Origin: UBA10649 sp963700745
GTDB taxonomy: Bacteria > Actinomycetota > Actinomycetes > S36-B12
Length of the DNA stretch: 64,000 nucleotides
Assembly: GCA_963700745.1 (NCBI GenBank)
Contig: CAVOYT010000002.1
Span: 62,001-126,000 of the forward strand
Reading direction: 5' to 3'
Positions 25,785-35,644 of this stretch are shown here, piece after piece. The translations under genes and the position numbers were made by a program. A model generated the notes under the pieces. It did not search any database. It was not told where the DNA came from and was given only the letters and a program-made list of their open reading frames with translations. The first letter of the stretch is position 1, and the number at the start of each line of letters is the position of its first letter.

Positions 25785-26659
25785 TCAGCTGCGGTAGACG
25801 TAGACCCGGGTCCCCACGGGGACGCGATCGAAGAGCCAACGTGCTCGGTCGAAGTCGCGCAGGTTCACGCATCCGTGGGAGGCCCCGTTGTAGCCGTCCC
25901 GGGTGAAGTAGGGGGAGTAGTGCACGGCTTGGCCGCCGCTGAAGAAGAGCGCGAACGGCATCCAGGTGCGGTACAGGCTCGACGTGTGGTCACGGCTCTT
26001 GAAGTGGACGCTGAAGGTGCCCTCGTGGGTCTCGGCTCCGGGGAAGCCGAACCGGGCGTCCAGGGTGAGGACGACCTTGTCCTTCTCGACCAGGCGTACC
26101 AGCCGCTGCGACTTGTCGATGCAGATCGTGCGCTGCCCCAGGCATGACTTCGGTAGTCGGTCCGACCTTTCCGGAGACCTCGCCCAGGCGCTTCCAGGTT
26201 CCGCTGCCGACCACGCCGGACGGTCGTATGCCGAACTTTGACTGGAACTTCTTGACAGCGGCGGTGGTCGACTCGCCCATGCGCTCCCGATCGAGATTGC
26301 CGGCATAGATGTCGTAGCCGAGCCACTGCAGGCGCTCTTGCACCTGTCGCACGCGCCAGCCCACGGCCCCCGTTCGCAGCGGCAGTCGACTGGTCTTGAT
26401 GACCGTGGGCGTCGTTGTCGGGCTCGGCAGTCGGCTCTGATGCGGGATCGACTGCGGGTGGTGTCGTTGGATCCGCGGCGGGCTCAGGAGCGATCGGCTC
26501 CTCCGGCGGTCCGGGCTCGACCGGTGCGGTGCTGGGAATTTCGACGGGCGGAGTCGGCTCGTCGGCGAACGCGGGTGTGGCCGTCAGCAGCAAGGATGCC
26601 AAGAGCGCACCGACGATGGCCGTCGTCTGCTTGGTCCGAGTCCGCAGGTCCGCGTTCAC
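25785..26659 (-). CDS. Secreted L,D-transpeptidase with PG-binding domain, two frameshifts
   Basis: Cross-links peptidoglycan outside the membrane. Signal peptide from ATG 26659 (TTAIVGALLASLLLTATPAFA), a Pro/Glu/Ala-rich linker, then a peptidoglycan-binding domain (RQVQERLQWLGYDIY, TTAAVKKFQSKFGI) and the YkuD catalytic domain (ICIDKSQRLVRLVEKD) with the nucleophile motif HGCVNLRD near the C-terminus. Breaks: near 26425 (extra C in a CCC run) and near 26160 (extra base in ccg(a)cta). About 290 residues when repaired. The three pieces overlap in order and none alone is a complete protein. Confidence 0.85.
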
Positions 26660-26699
26660 ACGTCCAGACTACGGCGTTCTTGCCTGCGAAGTCAGGCCG

Positions 26700-27701
26700 T
26701 CAGACCTCGGCGAGCACGAGTTCGAACGAGCAGCCGTCCGCGGTGTTCCGCACGCTCACCTCACCGCCGTGGGCAGCCATGACCCCGCTGACGACGGCCA
26801 GCCCGAGCCCGGCTCCGTCACCGGGCGTGCGGGCGGTGGATCCGCTCCACCCCGGCTCGAACAGGCGCGCGCGGTCCGCCTCCGAGATCCCTCCGCACTG
26901 GTCGGAGACGCTGATCACGATGTGGTCGCCCTCGCGGCGCGCAGCCACCGTCACCGAGCCATCCGGAGGCGTGTGGCGAAGGGCGTTCACGACCAGGTTG
27001 GTCAGGGCGCGCGAGAGCTCCTTGCTGTCGGCGCGCGCGACGATGCCGCCCCGGGCCTCCCCGTTCAGGTGCACCTGCCGTGCATGAGCCAGCGGCTCCG
27101 CGGAGGCCAGGGTGTCGGAGACGAGGTCACTCACGTCGACGTTCTCCAGGCTCAACCGCAGCTGGCCGGACTGCAGGCGTGACAGCGCCAGCAGGTCGTC
27201 GACCATGCCGGCCAGGCGATCGACCTCCTGCTGCAGCTGGCGCAGGTACCTGGGGGGATCCGGGGCCACGCCGTCCTGGAGGGCTTCGGTCATGGCGCGC
27301 ATGCCCGCGAGCGGCGTCCGCAGGTCGTGGCTGATCCAGGAGACCATCTCGCGTCGTTGGCGCTCCAGGTCACGACTTGCCTCAAGCTCGGCGGCGGCTG
27401 CAGCGGTGGCACGCGTCTGCTCATCGAGCCGTCGCGCGGCGACGATGCCGAAGACAACCGCGAGAGGGACGGCGGCCGCCACGATCCAGGTGAGGACGGT
27501 GAGGTCGTGCGGCGAGATGAACATCGCCTTGCCGACGACCGCGAGAGCGACGGCGACCGCGAGCACGGGGGTGACGGGTGCGACGGCGGCAGCGGCCCGC
27601 GGAGCGCGACGGCCCAGCCAGTTCACGGCGAACAGGCCGACCACGCCGGTGGCGGTGGCCGCACCGGAGGCGATGAGGACGACCTCGACCTCGGGGGTCA
27701 T
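26700..27701 (-). CDS. Sensor histidine kinase
   Basis: 333 residues from ATG 27701, overlapping the response regulator stop by four bases. Four hydrophobic helices in the first about 115 residues with short loops, so an intramembrane-type sensor with no large external domain. Then the H-box MVSWISHDLRTPLAGM, N-box TNLVVNALRHTP, SDQCGGISEADRARLFEPGW (G1, with Cys in place of the usual Thr/Asn-Gly) and GAGLGLAVVSGVMAAHGG (G2). Intact. The signal is unknown. Confidence 0.92.
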   Translation of the reverse strand: MTPEVEVVLIASGAATATGVVGLFAVNWLGRRAPRAAAAVAPVTPVLAVAVALAVVGKAMFISPHDLTVLTWIVAAAVPLAVVFGIVAARRLDEQTRATAAAAAELEASRDLERQRREMVSWISHDLRTPLAGMRAMTEALQDGVAPDPPRYLRQLQQEVDRLAGMVDDLLALSRLQSGQLRLSLENVDVSDLVSDTLASAEPLAHARQVHLNGEARGGIVARADSKELSRALTNLVVNALRHTPPDGSVTVAARREGDHIVISVSDQCGGISEADRARLFEPGWSGSTARTPGDGAGLGLAVVSGVMAAHGGEVSVRNTADGCSFELVLAEV

Positions 27702-28378
27702 GCCGAATCCCAGCGGTAGCCGACGCCCCACACCGTGACCAGGTGTGACGGCGAGCTCGGATCGTCCTCGATCTTCTCTCGCAGTCGGCGCACGTGGACA
27801 GTGACCGTGGTGAGATCGCCGTAGTCCCAGCCCCATACCTCCGCGAGCAGCTGTTCGCGCGAGAACGCCTCACCAGGGTGGGCCATGAGGTGGGCCAGCA
27901 GGTCGAACTCCCGAGCCGTCAGGTTGAGCGCATCGTCGTTGCGGGTCGCGACACGGGCAACCGGGTCGAGACGTAGCGAGCCGTCCTCCCGGACCTGTTG
28001 CGCGCTCGGAGTCGGCGGATTGACGCGGCGCAGGACGGAGGCCACGCGCAGGACCAGCTCGCGTGGCGAGAAGGGCTTGCTGAGGTAGTCGTCGGCACCG
28101 TGGTCGAGGCCGGCGATCCGGTCCTCTTCCTCACCCAGCGCGGTGAGCATGACAATCGGCAGGTCGGGGCGGTCGGCGCGCAGCCGACGGCAGACCTCGA
28201 AACCGTCGAAGCCAGGCAGCATGACGTCCAGGACGACGAGATCGGGTCCGGCCTTCGCCGCGACTATCGCGTTCGGGCCGTCCGGCGCCTCCAGGGTCTC
28301 GTGACCAGCCTGCTGGAGGTAGGCGATCACGACCTCACGCACCGTGGGGTCATCGTCGACGACGAGGATGGTGGACAC
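27698..28378 (-). CDS. OmpR-family response regulator
   Basis: 226 residues. Receiver with DDD at residues 8-10, phospho-acceptor in LVVLDVMLPGFDG, and Lys in LSKPFSPREL. Winged helix with LTAREFDLLAHLMAHPGEAFSREQLL and TVHVRRLREKIEDDP. Coupled by an ATGA overlap to the kinase gene downstream. Divergent from the thioredoxin-lipoprotein/CcdA pair (112-base gap), which it may control. Confidence 0.94.
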   Translation of the reverse strand: MSTILVVDDDPTVREVVIAYLQQAGHETLEAPDGPNAIVAAKAGPDLVVLDVMLPGFDGFEVCRRLRADRPDLPIVMLTALGEEEDRIAGLDHGADDYLSKPFSPRELVLRVASVLRRVNPPTPSAQQVREDGSLRLDPVARVATRNDDALNLTAREFDLLAHLMAHPGEAFSREQLLAEVWGWDYGDLTTVTVHVRRLREKIEDDPSSPSHLVTVWGVGYRWDSA

Positions 28379-28490
28379 CGCACCAGCGTACGGGCGAGTT
28401 CTGCCCTCCCGGTCCGTTCGGGTGCTTCGGTAAGGAGTCCGTAAGCCTTTCCGGCTGGCCGGACCCGGTCCGATGGGGTGTTATGGACGC

Positions 28491-29087
28491 ATGACGAATT
28501 CACGCTCCCTCATCACGCGTTTCGCCCTGCCGCTCGCGGCCACCGCCCTGGTCCTGACCGCCTGCGGCTCCACCACCGCATCGACGGAGTCCGCCGCACC
28601 GGCCGCCGAGTCGGCGATGGCGTCCGAGGAGATGGCTGCGTCCGACGAAATGGCCGGTCCGACGAGATGGGCGAGTCCGACGCGATGGCGTCCGAGGGCC
28701 ACTCCGACGACGGGTCGTCCGACGAGATGACGGTGGGCGAGATGGCCGACGCGATGGCATCCGAGTCATCCGCCGGCGCCTACATCAACCTCACCGACTA
28801 CGAGGGCAGCAAGGACATGTACGACAGCGGGCAAGGTCGTGCTGTTCTTCAACGCCTCCTGGTGCTCGACCTGCCAGGAGACCAGGAAGAACCTCGAGGC
28901 GGATCCCGCTGCGATTCCTGCCGGGCTGACGATCGTCAAGGTCGACTACGACAACTCCGACGAGCTGAAGCAGAAGTACGGCGTCACGACGCAGCACACC
29001 TTCGTGCAGGTCGATGCCGACGGCAACGAGATCGCCAAGTGGAACGGCAGCGCCACCGCTGAGGAGATCGCCGGGAAGACCGCCTGA
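28491..29087 (+). CDS. Thioredoxin-like lipoprotein, two frameshifts
   Basis: Lipoprotein signal (LPLAATALVLTACGS, lipidated Cys at about residue 25), then a long low-complexity linker rich in Ser, Glu, Met and Ala with repeated SDEM and MASE units, then a thioredoxin fold: VVLFFNASWCSTCQETRKNLE with active site Cys-Ser-Thr-Cys, VKVDYDNSDELKQKYGV and TFVQVDADGNEIAKW. Breaks lie near 28665 (within the repeats) and 28828 (extra G in agcgg(g)caag). It ends in an ATGA-type overlap with the CcdA-like gene, which would keep its thiols reduced. Confidence 0.82.
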
Positions 29088-29822
29088 TGCTCCTCTTCCT
29101 CGGCGCGGTCGTCGCCGGGGTCCTGACCACGCTGGCCCCGTGCGTGCTGCCGATGCTGCCTGTCATCGTCGGCGGCTCGCTCGGGCCATCCTCGGCCCAG
29201 GCCCGACGACGCGCCTACGTCATCACGGCGTCGCTGGGCCTGTCGATCGTCGTCTTCACGCTGATCCTCAAGGCCAGCACTGCGCTGATCGGGATCCCGA
29301 GCGAGCGTGTGGCAGTGGATCAGCGGCGGCATCCTCATCGCCCTCGGCCTGGTCTCGCTCGTTCCCCGGGATCTGGGACCGCATCTCCGCCGCGCTGCGG
29401 CTGCAGGAGCGGTCGACCAGCCGGCTCGCCTCGGCCCGGCAAGCAGCAGGGCATGGGCGGTGCGGTCCTCACCGGCGCGGCGCTCGGACCGGTCTTCTCG
29501 TCCTGCAGCCCGATGTACGGCTACGTGATCGTGACGGTGCTGCCGGCCTCGCTGGCGCAGGGCATGGCTGCTGCTGCTCGGCTACGTCATCGGCCTGTGC
29601 GCGACGCTGCTGGCGATCGCCCTGCTGGGCCAGAAGTTCATCGGCAACGCCCGCTGGGCGGCCGATCCGCACCGCTGGTTCCGGCGTGGCCTGGGCATCG
29701 TGTTCATCCTCGTCGGCCTCGTGATCATCTTCGGCTTCGACAAGGACATCCAGACGTGGGTCATCGAGAACTCGCCGATCGCTCCGTGGAATCTCGACTC
29801 AGGCTTCATCCCGACGGAGTGA
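29087..29822 (+). CDS. CcdA/DsbD-type thiol-disulfide transmembrane protein, about four frameshifts
   Basis: Carries reducing equivalents across the membrane to the adjacent thioredoxin lipoprotein. Pieces tile in order: GVLTTLAPCVLPMLPVIVGG (first conserved Cys-Pro in a helix), AYVITASLGLSIVVFTLI, VWQWISGGILIALGLVSL, GGAVLTGAALGPVFSSCSP (second conserved Cys region), LLLLGYVIGLCATLLAIALLG and FILVGLVIIFGFDKDIQTW. Breaks near 29300, 29365, 29437 and 29573 are each repaired by removing one base. About 244 residues. Its last 17 bases overlap the convergent LtrA gene. Confidence 0.82.
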
Positions 29823-30972
29823 CCGATATCGCCTGACGACGGTCCGACCAACCCGCGAACGCGGCATTGGCGATGACGATGATGCCGATTCCGGTCATGA
29901 CGGCGAACACGGTCAGGTCGGCGGCGGGGACCGCGGTGAGGCCGAGGACTCCGATGGCGAGACCTGAGGTTGCCTGCACCCAGCTCACCACGCCCCATCG
30001 ACCGCGGACCGTCACGCCGAGGAGGGAGAAGGCCACCAGCACCAGCGCCACGGAGACGGCGAAGTAGCCGAGGTTCTGGTCGCCGAGTCGGGCTTGATCG
30101 CGGATCGTGAACAGAACGAGCGAGTCGAGCGTGCCGATCATGCCCAGCACCAAGAGGAGATGGGCGGAGAGCGACAGACGCCAGCGCAGTGGCTGTGTGG
30201 AGTGGCGCGCCGAGAACGTACCCTCGAAGTAGAGCCACCAGATGGCGAAGCTGATGATGAACGTCATCGCGAAGGCGCCGGGATTCGGGATCGAATCGGC
30301 CTGAGCCAGGGCCTGCACCATGAACAGGAAGCCGTCACCGAGGACGATCAGGACGAAGAGTCCGAGCCGTTCGCGAAGGTGATCGGTGCGCCTGCCCAAA
30401 ACGGTCTGGAGGCGCCCACGGTTGACGGCCAGCATGGGAACGATGCCGATGAGCAGCGCCACCAGCAGGTAGGGACCCAGCGGTGCGGGGGCGACGAGCC
30501 CCGCCACGATGCAGATGGTGGCGGCGAGGACTAGAGGTGGAGCCTGGCGTCCCAGCGGTCGCGAGACCGTGCCCCGGGTGCTGTTCAGGATCAGGACGGC
30601 GGGGACGAGGATGGCGACCCCGAAGGCCACCATGCCGGTGCTGTAGCCCAGGTTCTCGGCATCGTCCACGGCAAGCGCGGCCACCATGAGTGCGGCCATC
30701 TGGACCACGATCGCGAGTCGACGAACAACACCGTCACCCGGGTAGACGTTGTTGAAGACCGTGGTGAGGAGCCAGACCCAGCACAGGCCGATGAGCCCGA
30801 CGATGGCGAGCAGTGCAGTCGCGGTGGAGGGGTGTTCGAGGTAGCGGTCGTTGGTGATGTTGACGGCAGCGACGACGACGAGGTCGAAGAACAGCTCGAA
30901 CCAGCTGACCGTCGGGTTGTTCGCGCCCTTCGTCCGCGGCGGCTGGGTGATTTCCGTGGGTGTGTCAGGCAT
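29806..30972 (-). CDS. Low temperature requirement protein A (LtrA) family membrane protein
   Basis: 388 residues, about eleven hydrophobic helices. Starts MPDTPTEITQPP and shows the LtrA signature SWFELFFDLVVVAAVNIT near residue 25, later RERLGLFVLIVLGDGFLF and WWLYFEGTF. The family was named from Listeria cold growth; its molecular activity is not known. ATG 30972 chosen, since the open frame before it has no membrane character. Convergent with the CcdA gene; 44 bases downstream of the aromatic-amine operon end, same strand, but there is no reason to include it in that operon. Confidence 0.9.
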   Translation of the reverse strand: MPDTPTEITQPPRTKGANNPTVSWFELFFDLVVVAAVNITNDRYLEHPSTATALLAIVGLIGLCWVWLLTTVFNNVYPGDGVVRRLAIVVQMAALMVAALAVDDAENLGYSTGMVAFGVAILVPAVLILNSTRGTVSRPLGRQAPPLVLAATICIVAGLVAPAPLGPYLLVALLIGIVPMLAVNRGRLQTVLGRRTDHLRERLGLFVLIVLGDGFLFMVQALAQADSIPNPGAFAMTFIISFAIWWLYFEGTFSARHSTQPLRWRLSLSAHLLLVLGMIGTLDSLVLFTIRDQARLGDQNLGYFAVSVALVLVAFSLLGVTVRGRWGVVSWVQATSGLAIGVLGLTAVPAADLTVFAVMTGIGIIVIANAAFAGWSDRRQAISVTPSG

Positions 30973-31016
30973 GTGCCGTCCTCCGTCATCGAGTGGACTG
31001 AGCAGAACCGACCGGG

Positions 31017-32661
31017 TCAGTCCTCGAACCAACGCGGCGATGTCGTGCGCGGCGGGAACAGCCGCTGAGACCAGACGATGATCCGCGGCTCGCCCTGCCG
31101 GTTCGCCTGGTGCGCCCGCCCGAGGGCCGCGGAGATTCCCGTGACGTCGTCGACGCCCTCGACCTCGATGCCGAACGCCGCGCCGAGCGCACCCCACTCG
31201 GGAGTGAGCAGGTCGACACCACGCTCGGGGTGGCCGAACACCTGCTGGTCGAACCGCAGCATCCCGTAGCCGCCGTCGTCGACAATGAGCAAAGTGATCG
31301 GCAGGGACTCCTGCGCGTAGGTGGCCAACTCACCGAGGGCGAACATCGGGCCGCCGTCCCCGCACACGGCGAGGGTCGGGATGCCGACGGACGCCGGGCC
31401 GATGGCCGCGGGCAGGGCGAAGCCGAGCGTGCCCCAGCCGACGGGGTACAGCAGTCGCCGCGGGCGTGGCTGGGAGCTGTAGCCGCCGTACCAGTAGGCG
31501 CCCACCGCCATGTCGCAGACGACGGCGCTCGCCGCTGGCCAGCCGGCGTCGATCTGCTGCACCCACGTCATGGCGGGCTTGGTGCGCGGATCCTCGAGAA
31601 GTCGCGCCACGATCGTCGGCCGCAGGTCAGCGGTCTGCGTCCATGGTGTCGCGGCGGTCGACCCCCATGTCGTCGAGGGTGTCGGCGAGCGCGTTCAGGG
31701 ACAGGGTGAGGTCGGCGCTCACGATGCAGTCGAGGTCAACGGTCTCCTCGATCATGCGACCCAGGGTCATGGCGGCCCGACGCGGTGGCAGGGGAATGCG
31801 CCAGTTCTTGGTGTTCATTCCATCGAAGGACGAGCCGAGGATGATCAGGAGGTCGGCGTCCGCCAGCAACCCTCCGACCTCGGGCTCGTGCACCGGTGCA
31901 TCGATCAGCAGCGGGTCGCCGGCCAACAGTCCGCGGCCGGCGTAGCTGGTGAGCACCGGAGCGCCGAGCCGGTGGGCCAGTGCCCGCGCGGCGTCCTCGG
32001 CACCGGCCGCCACGACGCCGCCCCCCAGCCACAGCACGACTCGGGGTGAGGCCTGGATCAGCTCGGCCAGGCCGCTCACGTCATGCGGATCGGGCCCGGG
32101 AGCGGGCATGCGGGGGATGTGCGGGATGGCCGCGGTCCATTCCTCGCCCAGGACATCGGTGGGGATGCCGATGTAGCTGCCGGCGGGCGGGGGTCCCCAG
32201 GCCTCCCGCAGGGCCAGCACGGTGGAGGCGATGGCCTCCTGGCGGCTCCGGGCCCTGCGCGCCGTCGCACCGAAGGCCTCGAACATCGCGCCCTGGTCGG
32301 CCATCTCGTGCAGGATCCCGCGCGGTCCGTTCGCCGAGCGCAGGGACTGCCCGACCTCGCTGGCGAGGACGATGACGGGTGAGCCGCTGACGAACGCCTC
32401 GCCGAATGCACCCAGGACGTTGGCGGCGCCTGGCCCGCTGGTCAGCAGGGCGGCGCCGAGATCACCGGTCGCGCGGTAGAGCCCGTCGGCGGCATAGCCG
32501 GCCGCCTGCTCGTGTCGCACGCCGACGATGCGCGGCGCGGCTTCCGAGTCGGCGTCCCAGAACGGCAGGTTGTGCACGCCGGGAATCCCGAAGGCCCGCG
32601 TGACGCCATGCCGACCGAGGAGCTCGAGGATGGCGCCGGCGACCGACGGGATTGCGCTCAC
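31017..32661 (-). CDS. Thiamine-pyrophosphate enzyme (acetolactate synthase-like), one frameshift
   Basis: TPP-dependent decarboxylase/lyase family. N-terminal PYR domain: RAFGIPGVHNLPFWD, catalytic Glu in VRHEQAAGYAADG, TSGPGAANVLGAFGEA. Middle domain: LWLGGGVVAAGAED, LIILGSSFDGMN. C-terminal TPP domain in another frame: AVCGDGGPMFALGELAT with GDGG and the Mg-binding end VDDGGYGML. The break near 31622 is an extra T, cgc(t)gac, making a false stop. About 547 residues. Last gene of the eight-gene operon, GTG start immediately after the stop of the unknown gene. Could act as a 2-oxoacid decarboxylase (for example on aryl-pyruvates), but the substrate is not readable from sequence. Confidence 0.85.
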
Positions 32662-32663
32662 GG

Positions 32664-34211
32664 CTACGCGCGGGACTCGAACATGCCCAGCAGTGCCGCG
32701 ACGCCGAGCACGCTGCGCGGCGCGTACGCGGCGCGCCAGAGCCCGCCGTGGTTGGCCGCCTGGGCGAACAGGTCCATCGGATTGTCCAGCGGGGTTGCCG
32801 GATTGGCCGCCGCGGCCGGGTTGCGCAGATCGTGCACGAGGAGGGCGGCCATCAGTGTCGTCGTCGTCGAGGGATCGAACACCTCGACCCCGAAGCGCCC
32901 GGCGCCCGCATACGCGGCGGCCAGCGCGCGGTTCTTGACGACCGACTGGGTGCGGGTCGCCGGTGCGAGGTTGAGCGAGACCGGGACGCCGTCGGCTCGC
33001 GCGACGAGCGCCCGCCAGCGCTGCAATCGCTTGGCCAGCGCGTAGTTGGGACCCTGCTGCGGCACCAGGGAGTCGTTGAGGCCGAACTCGGTCCCGTCGT
33101 CTGCGATGTAGGTGCGGGGGTAGTTGGGCTCGAACTGGCGCATCAGGCGAAGTGGGCTCTGGAGCAGGCCGCTGAGGCCTCGCGACTCCCACCTGCGACG
33201 CGACTCCTCGACCGCCTCGAGGGGAACCATGAAGACATCGGTGGGGGTGGCGAGGTACGCCAGCGTGAGGTCATTGCGTTGCGCGAGCAGCTCGGTGGTG
33301 AGCGCGTCAGCGGCCATCGACAGGAGCACATGGGCTGCGCCGTCGGCGTACGCGTAGGTCCCGAGCACGAACGGCTGCTCGATCTCCGCGAGCCACGCGC
33401 CCACTTCCGGGGTCTGGCGCAGCAGATCGGCTCCGGCTCGGCCTGCGACCGTCGCGTCGTCCTCGGGATGGAGCATGCCGCCGACCACGAACGGGGGCTC
33501 GCCGCGCTCGTCGAAGGCGACCGGGATGCGCAGGGATCCGGCCGTGTTCCGGGTGATCTCGATGAGCCGTTGCCAGGTCTCCGGTCTCGGCAGGTCGATC
33601 GCGTGGACCCGGGCCCCCCAACGAAGCAGCGAGCGGGTCGGCCCCATCTCGGCGCCCGCTCCGAGGATCGCGATGTCGACGTCGTGCAGATCGAGCCAGT
33701 CCGGATTGTCCATCACGAGGGTCAGCGCCTCGCCGAATCCCGGCTCGGCGATGCCGTCGTCCACCCACCGATCGATCTGCTCCCGCAGTTTGCTGCCGAA
33801 GAGCCGACTGCCGCGGTAGGGCAGGGTCAACTCGGTCTCGCGTGGGGTGATGCCCTGCACGGTGACCGAGCCGAAGCCGGGGTTCGCCCACTTCCGCATC
33901 GCCTGCCACAGCGGAAGCTGCTCGCCATCCCGGGCGAAGACGAATCTGCGGTGCGCTGACTCCAGACCGTCACGGGACACGGCGAGTGCACCCTCGGCGT
34001 TCATCGACGCGGCGAGCGAGATGTCGCTCAGCGGGCTGATGTAGCCGCCGCGCCAGTCCGCCGTGTGCTCGATTCGAGCGGCGATCTCCGGGTCGGTTGC
34101 GCGGATGCAGTCGGCGAAGATGGCACGTCCCGCGGCGCTCGTGCTGCGCCGCCCGTCGCCGCCCTCGGGAAAGGCGACGCCATCCGCTTGAGGTCGGGCG
34201 TCGTCTGCCAT
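32664..34211 (-). CDS. Unrecognised 515-residue protein with Rossmann-like motif
   Basis: Starts ATG 34211 (MADDARPQADGVAFP), intact, no signal peptide or membrane helix. About residues 165-195 form a dinucleotide-binding-like motif, AILGAGAEMGPTRSLLRWGA followed by VHAIDLPRPETW, so an NAD(P)-binding Rossmann domain is likely. Other recognisable stretches: FGSVTVQGITPRETELTLPYRGSR (in two parts), TYIADDGTEFGLNDSLVPQQGPNY, RTQSVVKNRALAAAYAGA. I cannot place it in a named family. Between the decarboxylase (22-base gap) and the TPP enzyme (2-base gap), so it belongs to the operon. Confidence 0.85.
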   Translation of the reverse strand: MADDARPQADGVAFPEGGDGRRSTSAAGRAIFADCIRATDPEIAARIEHTADWRGGYISPLSDISLAASMNAEGALAVSRDGLESAHRRFVFARDGEQLPLWQAMRKWANPGFGSVTVQGITPRETELTLPYRGSRLFGSKLREQIDRWVDDGIAEPGFGEALTLVMDNPDWLDLHDVDIAILGAGAEMGPTRSLLRWGARVHAIDLPRPETWQRLIEITRNTAGSLRIPVAFDERGEPPFVVGGMLHPEDDATVAGRAGADLLRQTPEVGAWLAEIEQPFVLGTYAYADGAAHVLLSMAADALTTELLAQRNDLTLAYLATPTDVFMVPLEAVEESRRRWESRGLSGLLQSPLRLMRQFEPNYPRTYIADDGTEFGLNDSLVPQQGPNYALAKRLQRWRALVARADGVPVSLNLAPATRTQSVVKNRALAAAYAGAGRFGVEVFDPSTTTTLMAALLVHDLRNPAAAANPATPLDNPMDLFAQAANHGGLWRAAYAPRSVLGVAALLGMFESRA

Positions 34212-34233
34212 TTTCGGAGGATAGCCAATCCGC

Positions 34234-35644
34234 TTAGTGAGTGGAGCAGATGGTGCTGCCGAGCTCGGCCGCGACCGCGAGCGTGATGTGCACATCCTCG
34301 GTCGTCGTCCGGAAGTTGGTGAAGCAAGGCCGCAGCCACGTCCGGCCGTCGATGACCGCCGGCGAGATGTAGACGCGACCGTCATCCTGCATCGCCCTGC
34401 ACAACGCCTCGTTGTGCAGGTCGATATCGGAGCATCCGGGCATGACGTGCCGAATCGGGACGATCGAAAGCTGCGGCTCATGCGCCCGGGTCTGGAAGTC
34501 CGGATGCATCTCGGCCAGCCCGTACATCAGGCGGGCCTGCGCCAGATTCGCCTCGATCGCCGTGCGGAACGCACGCGCCCCGTGGACGCGAAGAGCAAGC
34601 CAGAGCTTGAGTGCCCGCAGCGGGCGCGAGTACTCGAGGGTCACGTCCACCGCATTCAGCTCATCGTCCTCGTGCGGGATGTAGTCCTCTTCGTGTGCGA
34701 ACACGGCGGCGAGGTCTGCCTTGCGCCGCACCAGCACCGCGCTGCAGGCCTTGGGGACGAACATCCACTTGTGGGCGTCGACGCCCAGGGAGTCGGCGCG
34801 TTCGAGACCGGCGAACTTCGGCGCGGAGGTCGGGGCGGCGGCGGCGGGTAGGCCGTACGCGCCGTCGACATGCAGCCACACGCCGCGTGGCTCGCAGACG
34901 TCAGCGATCGCGTTGATCGGGTCGACCGCGCCGGTGAGAGTCGTACCCGCGGTTGCCACGACGGCGATGGGGATGATCCCCGACGGCTAGGTCCTCGTCA
35001 ATACGGGCGGCAAGATCCTCGGGGTCCATCCGACGCCGGTCGTCGATCGCGATGTCGCGTACGTTGTCGCGCCCGATGCCGAGGAGTTCGGCGGCCCGGG
35101 TGACCGAGTAGTGCGCCTCGGCCGAGCAGTACATCGCCGCCGCGGTGCCCGCCATTCCGGTGGACCTGCTGCCGGGCAGGGCGCGCTCGCGTGCCGCCGC
35201 GAGGGCGGTGATGTTGCTGATGGTCCCGCCGCTGGTGAATGACCCGGCGGTGGCCGGAAAGCCGAGGAAGGCCGCCAGCCAGTCGATCGCCTGGCGTTCG
35301 AGCTGGGTGGCGCCCCGGGCGTCGAGGGCGAGGTTGATGTCGTACGAGTGCGCGAGCAGGTCGGCCAGTGCCCCGACCTCGAGACCGCTGGAGCCGATGT
35401 AGGCCAGATAGCGCGGGCGCGACTGGGCCAGGGAGGCATCCAGGACATCCGCCGCCAGATCGAGATCCTCGATGACGTCGCCGGGTTCCTCGGGCAGGGC
35501 CTCGCGAAGCCGGTCGAGGAGGGCGGCGGACGGAATGACCTCCTCCTCGCGGGCCTCGTCGAAACCCCGCCAGGCCCGCACGACGAGTGCGGCGGCGTGC
35601 TCGAGCGCGGGCTCGCGGGCGTCCCCGAGCGTGAGCGGGCTCAT
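34234..35644 (-). CDS. PLP-dependent decarboxylase, aromatic-L-amino-acid decarboxylase type, one frameshift
   Basis: Group II decarboxylase fold: PRYLAYIGSSGLEVGALAD, AAFLGFPATAGSFTSGGTISN, CSAEAHYSVTRAAELLGI (PLP-stacking His), then in the next frame VATAGTTLTGAVDPI, WLHVDGAYGLPA (PLP Asp) and the PLP Lys in SLGVDAHKWMFVPKACS, and ALKLWLALRVHG. The break near 34988 is one extra G in a GGGG run. About 470 residues. Family members decarboxylate L-DOPA, tyrosine, phenylalanine or tryptophan; some act as aldehyde synthases. The start overlaps the ferredoxin-reductase stop (ATGA). Confidence 0.88.

Noticed and set aside
28411..28436. A further match to the regulon palindrome near 28.4 kb (GGTCCGTTCGGGTGCTTCGG)
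   Set aside because: Only one half site fits; it is far from the block and not palindromic.
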